From the NCBI RefSeq assembly GCF_004358185.1, contig NZ_SMUV01000042.1:1-36579 (forward strand): a DNA stretch of 36,579 bases, given 5' to 3'. The position numbers were made by a program, and so were the translations under genes. This DNA is from Antarcticimicrobium luteum (GTDB lineage: Bacteria > Pseudomonadota > Alphaproteobacteria > Rhodobacterales > Rhodobacteraceae). Shown piece after piece: positions 19,987-27,776 of the stretch. The number at the start of each line of letters is the position of its first letter. Positions within the stretch are counted from its first letter, which is position 1. The notes below the pieces were generated by a model. The model had not been told where the DNA came from. It saw only the letters and a list, made by a program, of their open reading frames with translations, and did no database searches.

Positions 19987-20532
19987 ATGCTTGTGAATGC
20001 ATCAAAAAACGACAGCGCTGACGACGGGTTGAATTTTCTTTGGCATCTGTCGGGCGACCCGGCAGAGGTCAGCACGACAGAGGCGGAATTCGCCCTGATG
20101 CGGGCGTTCGAGGGATTCGGGCGCTGGCAGTCGGAGTGTCTGGCCTCGGTCTGCGACCTGGCCGCCAGCGGGCCTGAGAACGCGCTGCTTCACATCATCC
20201 GGATGAACGACCGGCCAAAATCGGTGAAGGAACTGGCGCGGCTGACCAACCGCGACGACATTCCCAACATCCAGTATTCGCTGCGCAAGCTGACCGGCTC
20301 CGGGCTGGTGGAAAAACAGGGATCGGGGCGGACAGGGGTGACCTATGAGGCCACGGAAGAGGGGCGCCGTGTCACCGACCAGTACAGCGCGCTGCGCCGC
20401 AGGCTGCTGATCGAAAAGATCAACGGCCTGCCGGGGTTCTCCGAACAACTGGCCGAGGCGACCCGGGCGCTGAACATCCTGACCGGGATCTACGAGGAGG
20501 CCGCGCGGGTGGCGGCGACCCACCGGCGCTGA
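19987..20532 (+). CDS. MarR-like winged-helix transcriptional regulator
   Basis: A predicted DNA-binding regulator of 181 residues, divergent from the LLM monooxygenase and probably its regulator. Residues about 60-130 form a winged helix: KSVKELARLTNRDDIPNIQY holds the recognition helix and EKQGSGRTGVTYEATEEGR the wing. A helical C-terminus would allow dimerisation. ATG 19987 lies only 2 nt after GGAGGG; the in-frame GTG at 19993 has better spacing (8 nt) and may be the true start. A longer in-frame extension would run through the promoter region and was rejected. Confidence 0.82.
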   Translation: MLVNASKNDSADDGLNFLWHLSGDPAEVSTTEAEFALMRAFEGFGRWQSECLASVCDLAASGPENALLHIIRMNDRPKSVKELARLTNRDDIPNIQYSLRKLTGSGLVEKQGSGRTGVTYEATEEGRRVTDQYSALRRRLLIEKINGLPGFSEQLAEATRALNILTGIYEEAARVAATHRR

Positions 20533-20585
20533 GTGGCGTCAGGGGGCGGGGCAGCGTTTCCGCTGAACCAACAGAGCAAGCCGCG

Positions 20586-20683
20586 CAAGCGCCGGACCGT
20601 TTATCCCGGCCAAATCCGGATGAGATATGAGCGGAGCGCTTAGGTCGACACAGCGCCAGACCGTGCGGGCGGTCCGGCGCTTG
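20586..20683. repeat. Long inverted repeat element of unknown nature
   Basis: A perfect 14-bp inverted repeat (20586-20599, CAAGCGCCGGACCG, with 20670-20683) encloses 70 nt, inside a 242-bp gap between convergent genes (regulator stop 20532, aminotransferase stop 20775). The enclosed part contains an AT-richer patch (ATCCGGATGAGATATGAG). Immediately after comes GGCCTTCGGCC, a tight small hairpin. No ORF of note. It could be a MITE-like or extragenic palindromic element, a structured RNA or a complex transcription end. Nothing else explains this gap. Confidence 0.5.
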
Positions 20684-20774
20684 TGCGGCGGCCTTCGGCC
20701 TTGAATCCGCGCTCGGGGGCGTCAGCCCTGAGGAGTGTTGTTTCACGCTCTCCGGACAAAGCCCAGCCAGTCAC

Positions 20775-22130
20775 TCAGCGCGCCGCGGCAAGCCCTGCGT
20801 CGAGCGCGGCGAGGATCACGTCGACATCCTCTGCCGTCAGCACCAGCGGCGGCGACAGGATGATGTTCGGCCCCGAGATGCGGATCATCGCGCCGGACCG
20901 ATAGGCCACCTCCTGCACGGTATTGGTCGTCGCCTTGTCGATCGGCGTCCTGGCGGCGCGGTCGCTGACCAGCTCAATCGCGCACATCAGCCCGTGACCG
21001 CCGCGCACGTCGCCGATGAGGTCGAATTTCTCCTGCAACGTCAGCAAGCCCTGATACAGCTGTGCGCCCCGCGCGGCGGCGTTCTCCGGCACGTTCAGCC
21101 GCAGTGTCTCGGACAGGCAGGCCAGCGCGGCGGCGGCCCCGACCGGGTGACCGGAATAGGTGTAGCCGTGACCGATGGCGGCGCGGCCGGTCTCGTCCTT
21201 TTCGAACACCTCGGCCACATGTTCGGCGATCATCACCGCACCAAAGGGGAAATAGCCGTTGGTGATCGCCTTGGCGGTGCTCATCAGATCGGGCTGCACG
21301 CCCCAGTGGCGCGATCCGGTCCAGCTTCCGGTGCGGCCAAAGGCGGTGATCACCTCATCCGCGATCAGCAGGATGCCGTGTTTCGAGCAGATCTCGCGCA
21401 CCCCGGGCATGAAGCTTTCATGCGGCGGGATCACCCCACCGGCGCCCAGGATCGGCTCCATGATGAAGGCGGCGATGGTGCCTGCGCCCTGAAACGCGAT
21501 CTCGTCCTCCAGCGCGGACAGGCAGAGCTGCGCCAGTTTCTCCGGGTCGCTCTCGCCAAACGGGTTGCGATAGGTATAGGGCGCCGGGATGTGGTGACAG
21601 CCGGGCAGCAGCGGTTCGTACTGGGTGCGGAAATTGGCGTTGCCGTTCACGCTGGCGCCGCCGAAATGGGTGCCGTGATAGCCCTTTTTCAGGCTCAGGA
21701 ATTTCACCCGCCCGGCCTCGCCGCGGATCTTGTGATACTGCCGCGCCAGCCGCAGCGCGGTCTCCACCGAATCCGAGCCGCCCGAGGTATAGAAGGCGCG
21801 GGTCAGCCCGTCGGGTTCGAAAAACGCGCGCAGCTCTTCGGCAAGCTGGATCACCGCGTCGTTGGTGGTGCCGCGGAAGATCGAGTAATAGGGCAGCTGA
21901 TCGAGCTGGGCGGCGATCGCCTCCTTGATCGGCTGGCAGGAAAACCCGAGGTTGACGTTCCACAGCCCGCCGACGCCATCGACCACCTCATGCCCGTCGA
22001 TATCGGTGATCCGCACGCCCTGCGCCCCGGTCACGATGGTCGGCGGGTTGGCCTGGCTGTCGGCCGGATGCGCCATCGGGTGCCAGAGCGATCTGGCGTT
22101 GTGTTCCTTGAGGTAATTGGAGTCTTTCAT
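20775..22130 (-). CDS. Class III (omega) aminotransferase, PLP-dependent
   Basis: Transfers an amino group from an omega-amino acid or amine to a keto acid such as pyruvate. The 451-residue protein has the fold-type I hallmarks: SGGSDSVETALRLARQYH (116-133), EPILGAGGV (225-233), ADEVITAFGRTG (257-268) and the PLP lysine Lys287 in STAKAITNG. YTYSGHP is also present. The family includes beta-alanine, taurine and polyamine aminotransferases; the substrate is not readable here. The ATG overlaps the stop of a 63-codon ORF that is itself coupled to an IclR gene. The aldehyde product could feed the PuuC-like dehydrogenase at 26269. Confidence 0.92.
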   Translation of the reverse strand: MKDSNYLKEHNARSLWHPMAHPADSQANPPTIVTGAQGVRITDIDGHEVVDGVGGLWNVNLGFSCQPIKEAIAAQLDQLPYYSIFRGTTNDAVIQLAEELRAFFEPDGLTRAFYTSGGSDSVETALRLARQYHKIRGEAGRVKFLSLKKGYHGTHFGGASVNGNANFRTQYEPLLPGCHHIPAPYTYRNPFGESDPEKLAQLCLSALEDEIAFQGAGTIAAFIMEPILGAGGVIPPHESFMPGVREICSKHGILLIADEVITAFGRTGSWTGSRHWGVQPDLMSTAKAITNGYFPFGAVMIAEHVAEVFEKDETGRAAIGHGYTYSGHPVGAAAALACLSETLRLNVPENAAARGAQLYQGLLTLQEKFDLIGDVRGGHGLMCAIELVSDRAARTPIDKATTNTVQEVAYRSGAMIRISGPNIILSPPLVLTAEDVDVILAALDAGLAAAR

Positions 22131-22318
22131 CGGGACAGCTCCTTGCTGGGGGCCACATGGTCGAGGGCCGGTAGAGGGGGCGCCGCCACATTGGCGGCAA
22201 AAGGGATAAACGCGATGGGATGCCGGACCGGCGCCACCGGGCGGCGCACCGCGGCAGCGGGCCGGGCAGGGACGCCCGGACGCGCTGCAAGCGCGGCGAG
22301 GGACGGGGCGCCGGTCAT
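22127..22318 (-). CDS. Small Pro/Ala-rich ORF coupled at both ends
   Basis: A 63-codon ORF that fills the gap between the IclR regulator and the aminotransferase. Its ATG overlaps the IclR stop (ATGA) and its TGA overlaps the aminotransferase ATG (ATGA). This double overlap is the best evidence that it is translated. The product is basic and Pro/Ala/Val-rich (for example RPAAAVRRPVAPVRHP) with no signal peptide or recognisable domain. It resembles no family I know. It may be a real small protein or simply a translational bridge between the two genes. Confidence 0.5.
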   Translation of the reverse strand: MTGAPSLAALAARPGVPARPAAAVRRPVAPVRHPIAFIPFAANVAAPPLPALDHVAPSKELSR

Positions 22319-23139
22319 GCCGCCGCCTGTCCGGGGTAGGAGGGCGGGCAGGTGCCGCCGATGTCCCGGGTCAGTTCCAGCGCGGCGCGGCGCAGCTCGC
22401 TGCGGATCAGCGCGCGTAGCGCGGGGGTCATGCGGCTGACCGGGGCGGCCACCGCCAGCGCGCCCAGCGGCCGGCTGTCGGGTCCGAAGATCGGCGCGGC
22501 GTGGGAATGCACGTCGGCCTCGAACCCGCCTACCGATTCGGCGATGCCCTCGGCGCGCACGGTGTCCAGAACCGCGCGGATAGCTTCGGGGTCGGTCAGG
22601 GTGTCCGCGGTGTGGGCCGGCAGCGGCCCCGACAGCACCGCGTCGGTGAATTCGGGCGTGGCAAAGGCCAGGACCGCCATTCCGGAGGCGGTGCCATGGA
22701 ACGAGATCACCTCTGCGTCCTCCATCGCGACACGGGTGGCGTGGAGCGGACTGTAGGCATGCGCGATGGTGTTCAGCATGTCGTCCTTGGCCAGCGAGAC
22801 ATGGGTGGTTTCCCCGGTCGCGGCGCCAAGCCGGTCGAGCACGCCGCGCGAGACCGTCAGGATCGGCACCGCTGCCTCGCGCAGCGCCGCCAGACGCAGA
22901 ACCTCCGGCCCCAGGCGATAGGCGCGGTCGGCTCCGGCCTGTTCGACGAATCCCGCCGCCTGCAATTCCGTCAGCAGCCGATAGACGGTCGCCTTGTTCA
23001 TGCGGGACAGACGGGTGAGATCGCTCAGCCCGATTTCAGGCCGGGTCTGGGTGAAAAACGTCAGCAATGACAGGGCCTTGGTGACGGTTCCCATCTTTTT
23101 TCCGGCCTCCCGTTGTGCCTGGGTCGCAGGCTTTTTCAT
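22315..23139 (-). CDS. IclR-family transcriptional regulator
   Basis: Regulator with an N-terminal winged helix (about residues 16-78; LSDLTRLSRMNKATVYRLLT carries the helix-turn-helix) and a C-terminal effector-binding domain (about 90-260, with GETTHVSLAKDD and SFHGTASGMA). The 274-residue form from ATG 23139 is preferred because GGCGGAAAA lies just upstream; a TTG at 23163 would add eight residues. It is divergent from the TTT transporter operon and co-transcribed with the aminotransferase, so it probably controls both. A 19-bp palindrome in the spacer is the likely operator. Confidence 0.92.
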   Translation of the reverse strand: MKKPATQAQREAGKKMGTVTKALSLLTFFTQTRPEIGLSDLTRLSRMNKATVYRLLTELQAAGFVEQAGADRAYRLGPEVLRLAALREAAVPILTVSRGVLDRLGAATGETTHVSLAKDDMLNTIAHAYSPLHATRVAMEDAEVISFHGTASGMAVLAFATPEFTDAVLSGPLPAHTADTLTDPEAIRAVLDTVRAEGIAESVGGFEADVHSHAAPIFGPDSRPLGALAVAAPVSRMTPALRALIRSELRRAALELTRDIGGTCPPSYPGQAAA

Positions 23140-23168
23140 GTTTTTCCGCCAAGCGGTCTGCAATTGTG

Positions 23169-23195
23169 TTGACAGATCGGCGGGTCGACTGTCAA
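23169..23195. promoter_or_regulatory. Facing TTGACA hexamers in the iclR/tctC spacer
   Basis: TTGACA (23169-23174, plus strand) and its inverted copy TGTCAA (23190-23195) face each other across 15 bp. They could be -35 boxes of overlapping divergent promoters, although matching -10 boxes are poor, or a second inverted-repeat operator. Confidence 0.35.
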
Positions 23196-23210
23196 TCTAA
23201 AACAAACCAA

Positions 23211-23229
23211 TGGTTCAAATAATGAACCA
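23211..23229. promoter_or_regulatory. 19-bp palindrome, probable IclR-type operator
   Basis: TGGTTCA-N5-TGAACCA is a perfect 7-5-7 palindrome centred 40 bp before the tctC ATG and 81 bp before the iclR ATG. IclR-family proteins bind palindromes of this size in divergent spacers, so this is the best candidate site for control of the transporter operon and autoregulation. Confidence 0.65.
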
Positions 23230-23259
23230 AATAACAAATCGACAACAAGGAGGTCTGCT

Positions 23260-24195
23260 ATGAAACTTTCCCACATGCTCGCCACGGCGGCGGCGGCGCT
23301 GATGACCGCTGGTGCGGCGCTTGCCGAATATCCCGAAAAGCCGGTCAACTTCATCGTGCCCTGGCCGCCGGGCGATCTGGAGGATGTGCTGACCCGCATG
23401 ATCGCCGAGGATTTCCAGAAGGAATACGGCGTCGCGGCGGCCGTGGTGAACAAGCCCGGCGGCGGCGGCGGTCCCTTCCCCGGCGCCATCGAGGTGGCGA
23501 ATGCCCCCGCCGACGGCTACACCGTCGGCTCCTTCGTGATCGGCGTGCCGGTGGTCGGCCACGAGATCGACATCCCGCCGCTGACCCCGGCCAAGTTCGA
23601 TCCGCTCGGCATCTTCCTGACCTATCCCTTTGTCATCGCCACCTCCGGCGACGCGCCCTATTCCACGATGGCGGAACTGGCCAGCTACGCCGGGGAGAAC
23701 GACGTGGCGCTGGGCCATTTCGGCGATGTTCTGACGCCGACCCAGGTGACCAAGGCCTATGCCAAGACGGCCGGGTTCGAGTTCGCCTCCGACGCCGCCT
23801 TCGATGCGCTGGACTGCAACACGCTGGCCTCGGGCGATGCCGACGTGATCAACACCACGCTGCAACTGATCCTGCCCTGCCTCGACAGCGTCAAGGTTCT
23901 GGTCTCGATCACCGACCAGCGGATTCCGCTGATCCCCGAGACCCCCACCATCGGCGAACTTGAGCCGAGCCTCGACATCGCCCTGTGGAACGGGCTGTTC
24001 GTGACCAAGGACACCCCGCAGGACGTGCGCGACAAGATCATCGCGGTGGCCAGCAAGACGGCGATGAGCGAGCGGGCGCAGAACGTGGCCAAGGAAACCG
24101 GCGCGCTGGTCTACTGGCAGAACGCGGACGACAGCGCGGCGCGCATCGCCAAGGACATCGACACCGTCTCCCGCATCGGCGAGCTGCTGGAATGA
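23260..24195 (+). CDS. tctC: TTT transporter substrate-binding protein (TctC family)
   Basis: Periplasmic receptor of a tripartite tricarboxylate-type transporter. The 311-residue protein starts with a signal peptide (1-22, cleavage near AALA-EY) followed by YPEKPVNFIVPWPPGDLEDV, the Bug-domain opening that contributes to carboxylate binding. It belongs to the Bug/TctC family whose ligands include citrate, aromatic acids, dicarboxylates and other carboxylates. AAGGAGG stands 6 nt before the ATG. It leads the operon tctC-tctB-tctA-ALDH-UPF0261, and a hairpin after its stop suggests higher expression than the membrane subunits. Confidence 0.92.
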   Translation: MKLSHMLATAAAALMTAGAALAEYPEKPVNFIVPWPPGDLEDVLTRMIAEDFQKEYGVAAAVVNKPGGGGGPFPGAIEVANAPADGYTVGSFVIGVPVVGHEIDIPPLTPAKFDPLGIFLTYPFVIATSGDAPYSTMAELASYAGENDVALGHFGDVLTPTQVTKAYAKTAGFEFASDAAFDALDCNTLASGDADVINTTLQLILPCLDSVKVLVSITDQRIPLIPETPTIGELEPSLDIALWNGLFVTKDTPQDVRDKIIAVASKTAMSERAQNVAKETGALVYWQNADDSAARIAKDIDTVSRIGELLE

Positions 24196-24202
24196 TCTGC
24201 AA

Positions 24203-24229
24203 CGGGCCAGGGCATCGTGCCCCGGCCCG
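24203..24229 (+). other. Hairpin in the tctC-tctB intergenic region
   Basis: A stem of 11 bp plus one A-C mismatch (24203-24214 with 24218-24229, loop TCG) lies just after the tctC stop. It has no U-tract. Such hairpins often stabilise the binding-protein message and weaken readthrough to the membrane genes; that role is inferred. Confidence 0.55.
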
Positions 24230-24251
24230 TCGCGTTTCGGAGTAATTCCCA

Positions 24252-24782
24252 ATGGCTACAGAACGCGAACGCCGCTTTGCCGGGCCGCGGCGGGGGCAGC
24301 TGGGTTTTGCGCTGGGCTTTGTCGCGCTGTCGCTGCTGCTTTTGCTGCTGATTGGCGATCAGACGATCTGGGCCGCCAAGACCCGGTTCTTTGCGCAGCC
24401 GCGGTTCTGGCCGGCGGTGGGGCTGGGCGGCATGGTCCTGATGGGCGGGCTGCACCTGTACCGGCTGCCCTGGCGCCGCTTCAACGTCAACGACCGGACC
24501 GAACTGCGCCGCTGGGCGCTGGTGCTGGAATATTCCGGCTGGTTCATGGGCTATGTGCTGCTGGTGCCAGTGCTGGGATACCTGCCGGTGACGCTGGCCT
24601 TCGTGCCGTTGCTGGCCCGGAGGATGGGCTATCGCAGCCGCCTGATGATGGGCGCCAGCATCATTTTCGCGGTGGTGGTGGTGGTTCTGTTCAAATCCTT
24701 TCTCGGCGTGAAAATCCCTGGCGGAGCAATCTATGAATACCTTCCCGGCGCGCTGCGCAGCTTTTTCATCCTGAACCTCTGA
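24252..24782 (+). CDS. tctB: TTT transporter small membrane subunit (TctB family)
   Basis: Small integral-membrane component of the TTT importer, 176 residues. Four hydrophobic helices are visible: about 18-36 (LGFALGFVALSLLLLLLIG), 53-69, 94-120 and 130-148. A basic cytoplasmic N-terminus (ERERRFAGPRRG) precedes the first. Length and topology fit TctB. Its stop overlaps the tctA start as TGATG. The protein diverges strongly in sequence between systems, so the call depends partly on its place between tctC and tctA. Confidence 0.88.
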   Translation: MATERERRFAGPRRGQLGFALGFVALSLLLLLLIGDQTIWAAKTRFFAQPRFWPAVGLGGMVLMGGLHLYRLPWRRFNVNDRTELRRWALVLEYSGWFMGYVLLVPVLGYLPVTLAFVPLLARRMGYRSRLMMGASIIFAVVVVVLFKSFLGVKIPGGAIYEYLPGALRSFFILNL

Positions 24783-26404
24783 TGGACCTGTTTCTCTCCG
24801 CTCTCGACATCCTGATGCGCTGGGACGTGGCGCTGGCGCTGCTGGTGGGCTCGGTCGGCGGTGTGCTGATCGGCGCGATCCCGGGCGTCGGCCCGGCGGT
24901 GGCGATCGCCATCCTGCTGCCCGCCACCTTTTCGATGGACCCGATCGTCGGGCTGACCGTGCTCTTGGGCATTTACGGCAGCTCCATGTACGGCGGCTCG
25001 ATCCCCGCCATCCTGATCAACACGCCGGGCACTGCGGTCAACGCGCTGACCACCTACGACGGCTATCCGATGACCGCGCGGGGGGAGCCGCGCCGGGCGC
25101 TTTCGCTGGCCTATTCCTCCTCCTTCTTCGGCGGCATCTTCTCGGTGATCTGCCTGATCCTGTTTGCCCCGGTGCTGGCCAGGATCGCGCCGATGTTCGG
25201 CAGCCGCGAGATCTTTCTCGCCGCCCTCCTCGGCATCATCCTGGTGGTGGTCGCCCACCGCGGTCAGGCGCTGATGGCCGGCGCGCTGGCCGCCTTCGGC
25301 ATCTTCCTGCAGACCATCGGCATGGAGCCGGTGAAATATTCCCAACGCTACACTTTCGATCAGCCCTTTTTGCAGGGCGGCATCAACCTGATCGTCGTGG
25401 TCCTCGGCCTCTTCGCGCTCAGCCAGGCTTTCGTGCTGCTGACCGCCGAGGACGAGAGGATCCGCACCACCCGCCTGTCGGGCGGCAGCCTGTTTCAGGG
25501 TATGCGCGAGCTTTTGCGCCATCCGCGTGTCGCCAGCGTCTCGGCCGGTTTCGGCGTGATCATGGGGATGATCCCCGGGGTGGGCGAGTTCACCGCCCAG
25601 TTCATGTCCTACACCTATGCGCAGCGCACCTCCAAACGGCCCGAGGATTTCGGCCGGGGCGCCTCCGAGGGGCTGATCGCGGCCGAGACGGCGAACAACG
25701 CGGTGCCCGCTGCCGCCATGGTGCCGCTGCTGGCGCTGGGCATCCCCGGCGAGGCGCTGACCGCGATGATGCTGAGCGTCTTTTACGTGCACAACGTGGT
25801 GCCCGGTCCGGGCCTGTTCCAGAATGACATGGATTTCGTCGTCGCCCTCTATCTGGCGCTGCTGATCCTCAACGTGCTGGTGCTGGCCTTTCTGCTGGTG
25901 GCGACCAAATCGCTGATCCAGGTGGTCAGGATCCCCAACCGGTTCCTCGGGGTCTGCATCCTGACGCTCAGCTTCGTCGGCGTCTATTCCCTGCGCAACT
26001 CCGCCACCGACTGCATGCTGGCGGCGGTCTTCGGCGTGCTGGGCTATATCCTGAAACGGCTGTCGCTGCCGGCGGTGCCGATCATCCTCGGAATGGTCCT
26101 GGGCGGCATCATGGAGGTCAAGCTGCGCGCCGGCATGGCGCGGGTGAAGACCCCGCTCGACATGATCGACCGGCCGGTGTCGTTCATCCTGTTTCTCATC
26201 ATCATCCTGGTTCTGGCGACCCAGATCCGCCGCGTATGGCTGGACCGCCGCGACCTGAAGGAGGCCGAATGGCAGAGCAATCACAGATCGACAAGCTTCG
26301 GCAGGCTGCTGTTGCGCCGCAAAAGCTCTTTCTTGATGGAACGTGGCAAGCTGCAGAGGGCGCGCCGCTTGACGTGGTATCGCCGATTGATGGATCTGTT
26401 CTGA
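24782..26404 (+). CDS. tctA: TTT transporter large membrane subunit (TctA family)
   Basis: Main permease of the TTT importer, coupling carboxylate uptake to an ion gradient. Family motifs are GAIPGVGPAVAIAILLP (31-47), YGSSMYGGSIPAILINTPG (65-83) and the inverted-repeat counterpart GMIPGVGEF with ALGIPGEA, within about 10-12 hydrophobic segments. The reading frame runs to 540 codons, but the last 45 (from codon 496) overlap the downstream dehydrogenase gene in another frame and read as an Arg-rich tail. TctA proteins are usually close to 500 residues, so the tail is probably a stop-codon loss or a local sequencing frameshift. Confidence 0.93.
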   Translation: MDLFLSALDILMRWDVALALLVGSVGGVLIGAIPGVGPAVAIAILLPATFSMDPIVGLTVLLGIYGSSMYGGSIPAILINTPGTAVNALTTYDGYPMTARGEPRRALSLAYSSSFFGGIFSVICLILFAPVLARIAPMFGSREIFLAALLGIILVVVAHRGQALMAGALAAFGIFLQTIGMEPVKYSQRYTFDQPFLQGGINLIVVVLGLFALSQAFVLLTAEDERIRTTRLSGGSLFQGMRELLRHPRVASVSAGFGVIMGMIPGVGEFTAQFMSYTYAQRTSKRPEDFGRGASEGLIAAETANNAVPAAAMVPLLALGIPGEALTAMMLSVFYVHNVVPGPGLFQNDMDFVVALYLALLILNVLVLAFLLVATKSLIQVVRIPNRFLGVCILTLSFVGVYSLRNSATDCMLAAVFGVLGYILKRLSLPAVPIILGMVLGGIMEVKLRAGMARVKTPLDMIDRPVSFILFLIIILVLATQIRRVWLDRRDLKEAEWQSNHRSTSFGRLLLRRKSSFLMERGKLQRARRLTWYRRLMDLF

Positions 26405-27753
26405 CCACAATCGAGGGCGCCTCTGCGGCGGATGTCGGGCGCGCCGTGGCCTCGGCCCGCGCCGCCTTTGAGGATGGACGCTGGTCGCGCCTCGCGCCTG
26501 CCGCGCGGAAAAAGGTGATGCACGCCATCGCCGACCGCATCGAGGCCGAGGCGCTGGAGCTGGCCGTTCTGGGCGTCCGCGACAACGGAACCGAGTTCAA
26601 CATGGCCTATAAGGCCGAGCCGGGAAGCGCCGCCGGCACCTTCCGTTATTACGCCGAGGCGATCGACAAGGTAGCGGGCGAGATCGCCCCGACCGCCCCC
26701 GATGTGCTGGGGTTGGTGCACCGGGTGCCGGTGGGGGTGGTGGGCGCCATCGTGCCCTGGAACTTCCCGTTGATGATCGGGGCGTGGAAACTGGCCCCCG
26801 CCCTGGCGATGGGCAACTCCGTGGTGCTGAAACCGGCCGAAACCGCCTCGCTCACGCTGCTGCGACTGGCACGGATCTGTTCCGACTGCGGCTTGCCTGA
26901 CGGGGTGCTCAACGTGGTCACCGGGACCGGGGCCGAGACCGGCGCGGCGCTGGCCCATTCGACGGATGTCGATGTGCTGACCTTCACCGGCTCCGGCGCG
27001 ACCGGGCGGCGTCTGCTGGAGGCCTCGGCGGCCTCGAACCTCAAGCGCGTCTATCTGGAGCTCGGCGGCAAATCCCCAAACATCGTCTTCGCCGACGACC
27101 CCGATCTGGCGCAGGCGGCCAAGGTCTCGGCCATGGGGATCTTCCGCAACTCCGGCCAGGTCTGTGTCGCGGGGTCGCGCCTGTTGGTGGAGCGCGCGGT
27201 GCATGACGATTTTGTCGCGATGCTGACCGAACAGGCCGAGGCGCTGCAGGTGGGCGATCCGCTCGATCTGCGCTCCCAGATCGGCGCGGTGAATTCCGAG
27301 GATCAGCTGCGGCGCAATCTGTCGTTCATGGACATGGCGCGGGCCGAGGGCGGCCACATCGTCACCGGCGGTGCCCGCATCCTTGGGGACACCGGCGGCA
27401 CCTATATGGCCCCGACCGTGGTCACCCGGGTCACCCCCGACGCGACGTTGTTCCAGCGCGAGGTCTTTGGCCCGGTTCTGGCCGTCACCCCCTTTGATAC
27501 CGAGGAAGAGGCGCTGCGGCTGGCCAATGCGACCGAGTTCGGTCTGGCCGCCGCGGTCTGGACCGGCAACCTCAGCCGGGCGCACCGGATGGTGGCGGGC
27601 ATCCGCGCCGGCGTGGTGCATGTGAACACCTATGGCGGCGCCGACATGACCGTGCCGCTGGGCGGCGTCAAACAGTCGGGCAACGGCCACGACAAATCGT
27701 TGCACGCGCTCGACAAATACGTCGATCTGAAAACCGCCTGGATTCAACTCTGA
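26269..27753 (+). CDS. NAD(P)-dependent aldehyde dehydrogenase, PuuC-like
   Basis: Oxidises an aldehyde to its acid. The 494-residue protein has VPWNFPL with Asn165, general base Glu264 in LELGGKSPN and catalytic Cys299 in GQVCVAGSR. The C-terminal DMTVPLGGVKQSGNG...KSLHALDKY pattern closely resembles PuuC, the gamma-glutamyl-aminobutyraldehyde dehydrogenase of polyamine breakdown. The substrate need not be the same. GAAGGAGG stands before ATG 26269, firmly fixing the start inside the tctA frame (136-nt overlap). Together with the class III aminotransferase it would complete an amine-to-acid route. Confidence 0.93.
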   Translation: MAEQSQIDKLRQAAVAPQKLFLDGTWQAAEGAPLDVVSPIDGSVLTTIEGASAADVGRAVASARAAFEDGRWSRLAPAARKKVMHAIADRIEAEALELAVLGVRDNGTEFNMAYKAEPGSAAGTFRYYAEAIDKVAGEIAPTAPDVLGLVHRVPVGVVGAIVPWNFPLMIGAWKLAPALAMGNSVVLKPAETASLTLLRLARICSDCGLPDGVLNVVTGTGAETGAALAHSTDVDVLTFTGSGATGRRLLEASAASNLKRVYLELGGKSPNIVFADDPDLAQAAKVSAMGIFRNSGQVCVAGSRLLVERAVHDDFVAMLTEQAEALQVGDPLDLRSQIGAVNSEDQLRRNLSFMDMARAEGGHIVTGGARILGDTGGTYMAPTVVTRVTPDATLFQREVFGPVLAVTPFDTEEEALRLANATEFGLAAAVWTGNLSRAHRMVAGIRAGVVHVNTYGGADMTVPLGGVKQSGNGHDKSLHALDKYVDLKTAWIQL

Positions 27754-27776
27754 CGCAGCCCGGAAGGGAGGACGCC

